This document shows, piece by piece, positions 10,338-18,015 of a stretch of DNA of 64,000 bases (the stretch's first letter is position 1; every line of letters begins with the position of its first letter). Below the pieces are notes generated by a model. It did not search any database, was not told the DNA's origin, and saw only the letters and a list, made by a program, of their open reading frames with translations. The translations under genes were made by a program, and so were the position numbers. Source of the DNA: an uncultured Sphingomonadaceae bacterium (GTDB taxonomy: Bacteria > Pseudomonadota > Alphaproteobacteria > Sphingomonadales > Sphingomonadaceae); assembly GCA_903871605.1 (NCBI GenBank), contig CAIQHF010000012.1:186001-250000 (forward strand). Direction: 5' to 3'.

Positions 10338-11711
10338 ATGTGGGGCGGGCGCTTCGCCGAAGGCCCGGCCGCGGTAATGCGCGAGATCAATGCGTCGATC
10401 CCGTTCGACAAGAGGCTCTGGCGGCAGGACATAGCGGGCTCCAAGGCGCATGTCGCCATGCTTGGCGCGCAGGGAATCATCGCGCAGGAGGATGCCGCGA
10501 CGATCTCGGCCGGGCTCGATCGCGTCGCCGCCGACTATGCGGCGAACGGCGTCGCCGACGACCTGGCGCTCGAAGACATCCACATGGCGACCGAGAGCAA
10601 GCTCGCCGAGGCGATCGGGCCGGTCGCCGGCCGCCTGCACACCGCGCGCTCGCGCAACGACCAGGTCGCGACCGATTTCCGCCTGTGGGTACGCGACGCG
10701 ATCGACGCGGTCGATGCCGGCCTCGCCGCGCTCCAGCGGGCGCTGGTGACGCGCGCGGACGAGCATGCCGAAAGCGTGATGCCCGGCTTCACCCACTTGC
10801 AGGCCGCCCAGCCGGTGACGCTCGGCCATCATCTGATGGCCTATTACGAGATGATCACCCGCGACCGCTCGCGCTTCGCCGATGCGCGCGCGCGGATGAA
10901 CGAGTGCCCGCTCGGCGCCGCCGCGCTCGCCGGCACGGGCTTTCCGATCGACCGGCAGGCGACCGCGCAGGCATTGGGGTTCGACCGGCCGACCGCCAAT
11001 TCGCTCGATTCGGTGTCGGATCGCGACTTCGCGCTCGATTATCTGACCAGCGCCGCGCAGACTGCGCTGCATCTGTCGCGGCTCGCCGAGGAGATCGTGC
11101 TGTGGGCGTCGCAGCCCTTCGGCTTCGTCGCGCTGCCCGATCAATGGTCGACCGGTTCGTCGATCATGCCGCAGAAGCGCAACCCCGACGCCGCCGAGCT
11201 GGTACGCGGGCACAGCGGGCGGATCATCGGCTGCCTCACCAGCCTGATGATCACGATGAAGGGGCTGCCGCTTGCCTATTCGAAGGACATGCAGGACGAC
11301 AAGCCGCCGGTGTTCGAGGCGCACGACCTGCTCGCGTTGTCGATCGCGGCGATGACGGGCATGGTCGAGACGCTGACCTTCCGCACCGAGCGGATGCGTG
11401 CCGCCGCCGAGGCCGGCTTCTCGACCGCGACCGATCTCGCCGATCGGCTGGTGCGCGTCGCGGGCGTGCCGTTCCGCGAGGCGCACCATATCACCGGCGC
11501 GGTGGTGAAGCTCGCCGAGAGCAGAGGCGTCGCGCTGTCCGACCTCCTGCTAGGCGACCTGCAGGCGATCGATCCCCGCATCGACGTCGACGTCCAGTCT
11601 GCGCTATCGGTCGACGCATCGGTCGCGGCGCGGACCAGCGAGGGCGGCACCGCGCCGGTCCGCGTGCGCGCGGCGATCGCGGCGGCGCGTGCCCGCCTGG
11701 GAGACGAATGA
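10338..11711 (+). CDS. argH: Argininosuccinate lyase
   Basis: Final step of arginine synthesis: splits argininosuccinate into arginine and fumarate. It is 457 residues from [20 protein letters not shown]. The superfamily signature with the catalytic serine loop, [15 protein letters not shown], is near residue 275, and [25 protein letters not shown]-type [11 protein letters not shown] are intact. It begins a string of closely spaced genes with lptM, lysA and galU: its stop overlaps the lptM start. Confidence 0.97.
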   Translation: MWGGRFAEGPAAVMREINASIPFDKRLWRQDIAGSKAHVAMLGAQGIIAQEDAATISAGLDRVAADYAANGVADDLALEDIHMATESKLAEAIGPVAGRLHTARSRNDQVATDFRLWVRDAIDAVDAGLAALQRALVTRADEHAESVMPGFTHLQAAQPVTLGHHLMAYYEMITRDRSRFADARARMNECPLGAAALAGTGFPIDRQATAQALGFDRPTANSLDSVSDRDFALDYLTSAAQTALHLSRLAEEIVLWASQPFGFVALPDQWSTGSSIMPQKRNPDAAELVRGHSGRIIGCLTSLMITMKGLPLAYSKDMQDDKPPVFEAHDLLALSIAAMTGMVETLTFRTERMRAAAEAGFSTATDLADRLVRVAGVPFREAHHITGAVVKLAESRGVALSDLLLGDLQAIDPRIDVDVQSALSVDASVAARTSEGGTAPVRVRAAIAAARARLGDE

Positions 11712-11956
11712 TGCGGAGAACGGCGATCATCGCCGGCGTGGCGATCGCGCTGCTTGGCGGCTGCGGCAAGAAGAGCGAGCTCAGGCCCGCCGCGGGGCAG
11801 GCGCTTCCCGTCAAGCCGGCGACATCGCCATCGCAGCCCAGTGTCACCCAATTGCTGACGCCGGGCCCGCAGGCGAAGCCGGTGCGCGACGACGAGCTGG
11901 TCAACAAGTCGCGCCCGCTGCAGCCCGACCGCTTCGACCTGCCCCCCCCCGGCTGA
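11708..11956 (+). CDS. lptM: Small lipoprotein, LptM-like (YifL family)
   Basis: An 82-residue lipoprotein with a hydrophobic leader ending in the lipobox [11 protein letters not shown]. The lipobox followed by G-K-K-S/G-x-L-R-P is the hallmark of LptM/YifL, a chaperone for disulfide maturation of the LptD-LptE translocon in enterobacteria. As in many genomes it lies directly upstream of a diaminopimelate-pathway gene (lysA). The rest is a Pro-rich, low-complexity tail ending RFDLPPPG. There are two consecutive ATG codons (11708, 11711). Function in this organism is inferred from the motif and neighbours. Confidence 0.82.
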   Translation: MMRRTAIIAGVAIALLGGCGKKSELRPAAGQALPVKPATSPSQPSVTQLLTPGPQAKPVRDDELVNKSRPLQPDRFDLPPPG

Positions 11957-11972
11957 TCGGCGAGCGAGAATC

Positions 11973-13265
11973 ATGGATCATTTCGAGATACGCGACGGCG
12001 CGATGCACGCCGAGCAGGTGCCGCTCGCCGCCATCGCCGACACGGTCGGCACCCCCGTCTACGTCTATTCCGCCGCCACCATCCGCCGCCATGTCCGCGT
12101 CTTCCGCGACGCGCTCGCGGGGCTCGAGCAGGATGGCCTGCCGCCGCTCGTCGCGTTCGCGGTCAAGGCCAATCCCAATGCCGCGGTACTGTCGGTGCTC
12201 GCCGGGCTCGGCTGCGGCGCCGACGTCGTCTCGGGCGGCGAGCTGCGCCGCGCGCTCGCCGCGGGCATTCCCGCCGAGCGAATCGTCTTTTCGGGCGTCG
12301 GCAAGACCGCCGACGAGATGGCGCTCGCGCTCCAGCACGGAATCGGCCAGTTCAATCTCGAATCGGAGGAGGAGGCGGTAACGCTCTCCGCCGTCGCGAG
12401 CCGGCTCGCGCTGACCGCGCGCGTCGCGTTCCGCGTCAATCCCGACGTCGACGCGGGTACGCATGCCAAGATCTCGACCGGCCGCTCGGAGAACAAGTTC
12501 GGCATCGCCTATGACCTCGCGCCCGAGGCCTTTGCGCGCGCCGCGGCGCTGCCGGGGCTGACGATCGAGGGCGTCGCGGTGCATATCGGCAGCCAATTGA
12601 CCGATCTCGGTCCGCTCGAGACCGCATTCGGGCGGATCGGGACGCTGATCGCCGCGCTGCGCGCCGCCGGTCACGCGATCCGCACCGCCGATCTCGGCGG
12701 CGGGCTGGGCATCCCCTACGAGCCGTCGAAGCCGATCCCGCCATCGCCCGCCGCCTATGGCGAGATGGTGCGCCGTGCGACCAAGGGCTGGGCCGTGCGA
12801 CTGATCTTCGAGCCCGGGCGGCTGATCGTCGGCAATGCCGGCGTGTTGCTCGCCAGCGTGATCCGCGTGAAGCCGGGCAGCGCTTCGCCGTTCGTGGTCG
12901 TCGATGCGGCGATGAACGACCTGATGCGCCCCGCGCTTTACGACGCCTGGCATGATATCCGCGCGACGGCGCCGCGCGGCGATCGCTTCGTCGCCAACGT
13001 CGTCGGCCCGGTGTGCGAGACCGGCGATACCTTCGCCATGCACCGCGAGATGGACCGCGTCGCCGCCGGCGACCGCGTCGCGTTCATGACGGCGGGCGCC
13101 TATGCCGCGACGATGGCGAGCACCTACAACAGCCGCGCGCTGACGCCCGAAGTGATGGTCAGCGGTTCGAAATGGTCGATCGTCCGCGCGCGACAGCCTA
13201 TCGAGGCGTTGATTGCGGGCGACAGCGTGCCAGACTGGGTCCATGATCTCGCCGAGGGGGAATAA
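11973..13265 (+). CDS. lysA: Diaminopimelate decarboxylase
   Basis: PLP enzyme converting meso-diaminopimelate to lysine. It is 430 residues. The PLP lysine lies in FAVKANPNAAVLSVLAGLG near residue 60, the glycine-rich phosphate-binding loop in TADLGGGLGIPY, and EPGRLIVGNAG and the C-terminal VCETGDTFA (active-site cysteine) are typical of alanine-racemase-fold decarboxylases. It is co-transcribed with argH and lptM and its TAA shares a base with the galU ATG. Confidence 0.97.
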   Translation: MDHFEIRDGAMHAEQVPLAAIADTVGTPVYVYSAATIRRHVRVFRDALAGLEQDGLPPLVAFAVKANPNAAVLSVLAGLGCGADVVSGGELRRALAAGIPAERIVFSGVGKTADEMALALQHGIGQFNLESEEEAVTLSAVASRLALTARVAFRVNPDVDAGTHAKISTGRSENKFGIAYDLAPEAFARAAALPGLTIEGVAVHIGSQLTDLGPLETAFGRIGTLIAALRAAGHAIRTADLGGGLGIPYEPSKPIPPSPAAYGEMVRRATKGWAVRLIFEPGRLIVGNAGVLLASVIRVKPGSASPFVVVDAAMNDLMRPALYDAWHDIRATAPRGDRFVANVVGPVCETGDTFAMHREMDRVAAGDRVAFMTAGAYAATMASTYNSRALTPEVMVSGSKWSIVRARQPIEALIAGDSVPDWVHDLAEGE

Positions 13266-14125
13266 TGCCACAACGACTGCGCAAGGCCGTGTTTCCTGTG
13301 GGCGGCCTCGGCACCCGCTTCCTGCCCGCCACCAAGGCGATGCCCAAGGAGATGCTGCCGATCGTCGACAAGCCGCTGATCCAATATGCGGTGGAAGAGG
13401 CGCTCGAGGCGGGCATCGACCAGATGATCTTCGTCACCGGCCGCGGCAAGCACGCGATCGAGGACCATTTCGACATCGCCTTCGAGCTCGAGGCAACGAT
13501 GTCGGGCCGCGGCAAGTCGCTGACCGTGCTCGACGGGACGCTGCTGACACCCGGCAGCATCGCCTATTGCCGCCAGCAGGAGCCGATGGGGCTGGGCCAT
13601 GCGGTGTGGTGTGCGCGCGACATCGTCGGCGACGAGCCGTTCGCGGTGCTGCTCGCGGACGATTTCATGGTCGGCAAGCCTGGCTGTCTCAAGCAGATGG
13701 TCGAGGCCTATGAACAGGTCGGCGGCAACCTGATTTGCGCACAGGAGGTCGCCGAATCGCGCACCGATCAATATGGCATCATCACGCCGGGCGCGCGCCG
13801 CGGCGCGCTGACCGAGGTGAAAGGCCTGGTCGAGAAGCCCAAGCCGAGCGACGCGCCCTCCAACCTCGCGATCGTCGGCCGCTATATCCTCCAGCCGGGC
13901 GTGATGCGCGTGCTCGAGAGCCAGGAAAAGGGCGCCGGCGGCGAGATCCAGCTCACCGACGCGATGGCGCGGATGATCGGCGAACAGCCGTTCCACGGCG
14001 TCACCTTCGACGGCGTGCGCCATGATTGCGGCGACAAGGCAGGCTTCATCCAGGCCAATATCGCGGTCGCGCTGTCGCGTGACGATGTCGGGCCCGCGGT
14101 GAAGGCATTTATAGAGACGTTGTGA
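13265..14125 (+). CDS. galU: UTP-glucose-1-phosphate uridylyltransferase
   Basis: Makes UDP-glucose from UTP and glucose-1-phosphate for cell-surface polysaccharides. It is 286 residues with the nucleotide-binding signature GGLGTRFLPATKAMPKEML at the N-terminus, the catalytic region LADDFMVGKPG, and VKGLVEKPKPSDAPSN. Translation is coupled to lysA (one-base overlap). The product is a precursor for surface glycans such as those expected from the glycosyltransferase locus at the right end of the window. Confidence 0.96.
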   Translation: MPQRLRKAVFPVGGLGTRFLPATKAMPKEMLPIVDKPLIQYAVEEALEAGIDQMIFVTGRGKHAIEDHFDIAFELEATMSGRGKSLTVLDGTLLTPGSIAYCRQQEPMGLGHAVWCARDIVGDEPFAVLLADDFMVGKPGCLKQMVEAYEQVGGNLICAQEVAESRTDQYGIITPGARRGALTEVKGLVEKPKPSDAPSNLAIVGRYILQPGVMRVLESQEKGAGGEIQLTDAMARMIGEQPFHGVTFDGVRHDCGDKAGFIQANIAVALSRDDVGPAVKAFIETL

Positions 14126-14244
14126 TCCGCCCCGCGCACCGCGGGGAACGGGGGGCCGCTCGCGAAGCGAGGGGTGGAGGGGCGGCGCCACAAGCGATCG
14201 TCTTGCAGCCTTTCCTCTCCATCATCGCCTTCGGCGACGGTCTC

Positions 14245-14268
14245 CCTCCCCGCGTGAATTCGGGGAGG
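14245..14268. promoter_or_regulatory. Hairpin covering the ribosome-binding site of the CysG-N-like gene
   Basis: Perfect 8-bp stem, CCTCCCCG / CGGGGAGG, with an 8-base loop. The right arm contains GGGGAGG, the only good Shine-Dalgarno sequence ahead of the ATG at 14278, so folding would hide it. The hairpin resembles sphingomonad CCTCCCC..GGGGAGG repeats and may be of repeat origin. A regulatory effect is inference. Confidence 0.4.
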
Positions 14269-14277
14269 ACATAGTCG

Positions 14278-15051
14278 ATGCACAGCCTTCCCGTGTTCCT
14301 GCGCCTGTTGGATCGCCCGGTGATCCTCCTCGGCGACGGCGAGACGGCTGCGGCCAAGCGACGGCTGCTGGCGCGTGCGGGCGCCGAGATCGTCGGCGAG
14401 GAGGCCACCGCCGCACTCGCGATCGTCGCGATCGACGATGAGAATTCGGCCCGGGCTGCGGTGGCGCGGCTCAGGGCGCGCGGCATCCTCGTCAATGCGG
14501 TCGACCGGCCCGCGCTGTGCGACTTCACGCTGCCCGCGATCGTCGATCGCGATCCCGTGCTGATCGCGATCGGCACCGGCGGCGCGTCTGCCGGACTCGC
14601 CAAGGCGCTCCGCCAGCGGCTCGAGGCGGCATTGCCCGCACGGCTCGGCCGGCTTGCCGAGGCGCTTCACGCCGCGCGCGCCGCAATCCGTACCCGCTTC
14701 CCCGATCCCGCGGATCGCCGCCAAGCGATCGACGCGGCGCTGGAGCCGGGTGGAGCGCTCGATCCGCTGGCGGAGGCGTCGGGCGACGCGGTCGCGCTCT
14801 GGCTCGAGGCGGGCTCGGCGCCGCGCGTCCCGAGGCTGATCGATATCCGATTGCGGTCGCCGGATCCCGACATGCTCACGCTCGCCGAGGCGCGCTGGCT
14901 CGCGCAGGCCGACACCGTCGTCCACGCATCCGACGTTCCCGCCGCCATTCTCGACCGCGCCCGCGCCGACGCCGCGCGTCTGGCCGCGCCTGCGCCCGAT
15001 CCGCTCCCGGCCGGACTGACTATATTCATCCGCAATGCGGTTAATTCGTAA
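14278..15051 (+). CDS. Precorrin-2 dehydrogenase/ferrochelatase-like protein (CysG N-terminal type)
   Basis: Resembles the N-terminal half of siroheme synthase, which oxidises precorrin-2 with NAD and inserts iron to give siroheme for sulfite and nitrite reductases. It is 257 residues. The Rossmann motif is in VILLGDGETAAAKRRLLARAGA, with LVNAVDRPALCDFTLPAIVD and IGTGGASAGLAKALRQRLE as in CysG/Met8p. The C-terminal ~100 residues are not the SAM-methyltransferase domain of full-length CysG, and no other siroheme genes are nearby. Its ribosome-binding site sits in a hairpin. Confidence 0.82.
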   Translation: MHSLPVFLRLLDRPVILLGDGETAAAKRRLLARAGAEIVGEEATAALAIVAIDDENSARAAVARLRARGILVNAVDRPALCDFTLPAIVDRDPVLIAIGTGGASAGLAKALRQRLEAALPARLGRLAEALHAARAAIRTRFPDPADRRQAIDAALEPGGALDPLAEASGDAVALWLEAGSAPRVPRLIDIRLRSPDPDMLTLAEARWLAQADTVVHASDVPAAILDRARADAARLAAPAPDPLPAGLTIFIRNAVNS

Positions 15052-15100
15052 CTCAAGCGTCTAGTCAGCACGAGTCAGTCGTTTTCGCGTCGGAGCATCC

Positions 15101-16183
15101 ATGCAGACCCAGGCGTATATCAACCGAATCGGCACGGCGTTGCCGAAGCACGAGGCGCACGCCGCCTTCCTCGCCTGGGCGCAGAGTCGGATCGCCGACC
15201 GGCGCGACGGCGCGCTGTTCAAGCGCATGGCATCGCGATCGGGGATCGAGCGGCGCTGGACCGTGCTGCCTCCCGCCAATGACGGTGGCGACCAGACCTC
15301 GCCCGGCGCCTTTTACGACAGCGTCGATCCCGGCGTCGCGATGCCGCCGACATCCGCCCGGATGGCGATCTATGCCGAGGAGGCGCCCGATCTGTGCATC
15401 GCGGCGGTCGACGCGCTCGGCCGCCCCGAGGCAATCACGCATCTGGTGGTGGCGAGCTGCACCGGCTTCATCGCACCGGGGATCGACCAGATCGTCGCGC
15501 GGCGGCTCGGGCTCGCCGCCACGGTCGAGCGCGTGCTGATCGGCTTCATGGGCTGCTATGCCGCGGTCTCGGCGCTGCGCACTGCGCATCATATCGTGCG
15601 ATCGCAGCCGGCGGCGCGCGTGCTCGTCATCACGGTCGAGCTCTGCACGCTGCATCTCCAGCCCGACACCGCGCTCGAGCCGATCCTGGCGATGCTGCTG
15701 TTCGGCGACGGTGCCGCCGCGGCGCTGGTCAGCGCCGATCCGGTCGGGCTCGCCATCTCCGATCCCTTCGCGATGACGCTGCCCGACAGCCAGGAACTGA
15801 TCCGCTGGACCGTCGGCGACATGGGCTTCGCGATGCATTTGTCGGGCGCGGTGCCCGCCAAGATCGGCGAGGCGATCGCCGACCCCGCATTCCGCGCAGG
15901 CCTCGGCGACATCGCCGCGATCGATGGCTGGGCGGTCCATGCCGGTGGCCGGACCGTGCTCGATGCGGTCGAGCAGGGCTTCGCGCTCGCGCCCGACGCG
16001 CTCGCCGATTCGCGCGCGGTGCTGCGTGACTGCGGCAATATGAGCTCGGCGACGCTGATGTTCGTGTTCGAGCGTATCCTGCGCGACGCCCGCAACGGGG
16101 CCAAGCCGATCGGACATGGCCTTGCGATCGCCTTCGGCCCGGGGCTGGCCGCGGAGGGGTTCCGCTTCCGGTCGGCGGCATGA
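15101..16183 (+). CDS. Type III polyketide synthase (chalcone/stilbene synthase family)
   Basis: Condenses an acyl-CoA starter with malonyl-CoA units, usually giving alkylresorcinols, alkylpyrones or phloroglucinol-type products. It is 360 residues. The Cys-His-Asn triad is visible: Cys in VVASCTGFIAPG, His in WAVHAGGRTVLDAV, Asn in DCGNMSSATLMFV. The C-terminal GLAIAFGPGLAAEGF matches the family GPG loop. It opens a three-gene operon with a methyltransferase (four-base overlap) and a flavin oxidoreductase, implying a methylated and oxidised polyketide, perhaps a membrane lipid or quinone. The product cannot be named from sequence. Confidence 0.92.
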   Translation: MQTQAYINRIGTALPKHEAHAAFLAWAQSRIADRRDGALFKRMASRSGIERRWTVLPPANDGGDQTSPGAFYDSVDPGVAMPPTSARMAIYAEEAPDLCIAAVDALGRPEAITHLVVASCTGFIAPGIDQIVARRLGLAATVERVLIGFMGCYAAVSALRTAHHIVRSQPAARVLVITVELCTLHLQPDTALEPILAMLLFGDGAAAALVSADPVGLAISDPFAMTLPDSQELIRWTVGDMGFAMHLSGAVPAKIGEAIADPAFRAGLGDIAAIDGWAVHAGGRTVLDAVEQGFALAPDALADSRAVLRDCGNMSSATLMFVFERILRDARNGAKPIGHGLAIAFGPGLAAEGFRFRSAA

Positions 16184-16872
16184 TCAACCTGTCCTCGCGC
16201 ATCATCGCCGAGGAGCAGATGGACGCGGCCGACCTGCCGCCTGAGGACTATGCCGCGCTGCTGGCCGATCTGGCGCGGGTCAATCGCTGGACGATGGCGG
16301 CGCGGCCGACGATCGGCTTTCTCGATCGCGCCGTTCCGCGCGGCGGCACGCTCAAGCTGCTCGACGTCGGCTTCGGCCATGGCGACATGCTGCGCCGGAT
16401 CGCGCGCTGGGCGGTGCTGCGCGACGTCACCGCGCAGCTCGTCGGGATCGACCTCAATCCGCGATCGGCCGAGGTGGCGAGCACCGCGACCGACCCGACG
16501 CTGCCGATCCGCTTCCGCGCCGGCGACTATGCCGACTGCGCGGGGGAGGGCTGGGACGTCGTCACGTCGAGCCTCGTCGCGCATCATATGGACCATGCGC
16601 AGCTGATCGCCTTCCTGCGCTTCATGGAGGCCGAATCGGCGCGGGGCTGGCTGGTCAACGATCTGCATCGCCACCGGCTGCCGCATCTCGGCTTCCCGCT
16701 GCTCGCGCGGCTGATGCGCTGGCACCGGATCGTGCGCGAGGACGGCACGCTGTCGATCGCGCGATCTTACCGCCCCGCCGAATGGCCGCCGATCCTCGCC
16801 GAGGCGGGAATCGGCGCGGCCACAGTCAAACGTGTCTTCCCGTTCCGGCTATGCGTCGAACGGCTGCGCTGA
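16180..16872 (+). CDS. Class I SAM-dependent methyltransferase of the polyketide operon
   Basis: Rossmann-fold methyltransferase, 230 residues. The SAM-binding motif is LLDVGFGHGDMLRRIARW, with the acidic residue of motif II in LVGIDLNPRSAEVAS and motif III near RAGDYADC. The DLHRHRLPHLGF region resembles methyltransferases paired with type III polyketide synthases. It overlaps the synthase stop by four bases and the following flavoprotein start by 22 bases, so the three are translationally coupled. Predicted to O- or C-methylate the polyketide; the site is unknown. Confidence 0.88.
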   Translation: MINLSSRIIAEEQMDAADLPPEDYAALLADLARVNRWTMAARPTIGFLDRAVPRGGTLKLLDVGFGHGDMLRRIARWAVLRDVTAQLVGIDLNPRSAEVASTATDPTLPIRFRAGDYADCAGEGWDVVTSSLVAHHMDHAQLIAFLRFMEAESARGWLVNDLHRHRLPHLGFPLLARLMRWHRIVREDGTLSIARSYRPAEWPPILAEAGIGAATVKRVFPFRLCVERLR

Positions 16873-17933
16873 TCGCGGGCGGCGGGCCCGCCGGCGCGGC
16901 CGCAGCGATCGGCCTGACGCGCGCCGGCCTGCGGCCGCTGCTGATCGAGCGCGACGCCGAGACGCGCGACGCGCTGTGCGGCGGCTTCCTCAGCTGGGCG
17001 ACGATCGCGCGGCTGGCGGCGCTCGGCGTCGACCCGTTGGCGCTCGGCGCCCACCGGATCGACCGCGTCGCGCTGCTGCACGGGGCGCGCGAGGCCGCGG
17101 CCGCGCTACCCGCCACAGCCGCCGCCCTGTCGCGTCGATCACTCGATTCCGCGCTGCTCGCGGAGGCGCGGCGCGCCGGCGCGGCGATCGAACGCGGCGT
17201 CGGCGTGCGGGCGTTCGAGGCGGGATCGCTCAGGCTCGACGACGGGGCAACGATCGGCGGCGACGCGCTCGTCCTTGCCACCGGCAAGCATGAACTGCGC
17301 GGCGCCGCGCGCCCCAGGCCGGGGGCGAATGCCGCGATCGGTCTGCGCTGGCGGCTTGCACCGAGCGCGGCGCTGACCAGGCTGATCGCCGGGCGGATCG
17401 AACTCCACCTGTTTCGCGGCGGCTATGCCGGGCTCAACCTGCAGGAGCATGGCGGCGCCAATCTGTGTCTCGCGGTGCGGCCGTCGCGCCTGGCCGAGGC
17501 GGGCAACCGCCCCGATGCGCTGCTCGCGGCGCTGGCCGAGGAGGCGCCCGCGCTCGCCCGGCGGCTCGCGGCCACGGCGGGGATCGGGCCGGCGCAGGCG
17601 ATCGCCAACATCCCCTATGGCTGGCGCGCGCATCGCGGCGATGCGGGGGTCTATCGCGTCGGCGACCAGTGCGGCGTCATCCCGTCGCTCGCCGGCGAAG
17701 GCATGGCGATCGCGGTCGCGAGCGGCGTGGCCGCCGCCGATGCGATCGTGCGCGGCGAACCGTCGGCCGACTTCCAGCCGCGATTCGCGCGACGGCTGCG
17801 TCGTCCGCTATCGCTCGCAGCGGCGCTCTGGCATGCCGCCGAGCATCCGACCGGCGCACGCGCGCTGATCGCCGCGGTCGGCGTCGCGCCGGGGCTCGCC
17901 GCACTGGCCGCGCGGCTGACCCGGCTCGACTGA
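16851..17933 (+). CDS. FAD-dependent oxidoreductase of the polyketide operon
   Basis: Flavoprotein of the geranylgeranyl-reductase / aromatic-hydroxylase type. It is 360 residues from MRRTAALIAGGGPAG. The FAD-binding motif GGGPAGAAAAIGL is at the start, and the second FAD motif YRVGDQCGVIPSLAGEGMAIA near residue 270 contains the GD and the loop common to FAD monooxygenases. The upstream in-frame ATG at 16782 was rejected because it would bury the motif and overlap most of the methyltransferase end. Likely hydroxylates or reduces the polyketide chain. Confidence 0.85.
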   Translation: MRRTAALIAGGGPAGAAAAIGLTRAGLRPLLIERDAETRDALCGGFLSWATIARLAALGVDPLALGAHRIDRVALLHGAREAAAALPATAAALSRRSLDSALLAEARRAGAAIERGVGVRAFEAGSLRLDDGATIGGDALVLATGKHELRGAARPRPGANAAIGLRWRLAPSAALTRLIAGRIELHLFRGGYAGLNLQEHGGANLCLAVRPSRLAEAGNRPDALLAALAEEAPALARRLAATAGIGPAQAIANIPYGWRAHRGDAGVYRVGDQCGVIPSLAGEGMAIAVASGVAAADAIVRGEPSADFQPRFARRLRRPLSLAAALWHAAEHPTGARALIAAVGVAPGLAALAARLTRLD

Positions 17934-18015
17934 CCGGGCTCGAATGACCGATGCCCGCGATCCGCGCTGCGCGCTTGTGAGCGGACGCGCGACCGGCTAA
18001 TCGCTGGCACATCCC

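Noticed and set aside
10034-11956. 640-codon plus frame across argH
   Set aside because: Only its last 82 codons (LptM) are real; the rest is a shadow of argH with Arg-rich low-complexity sequence.
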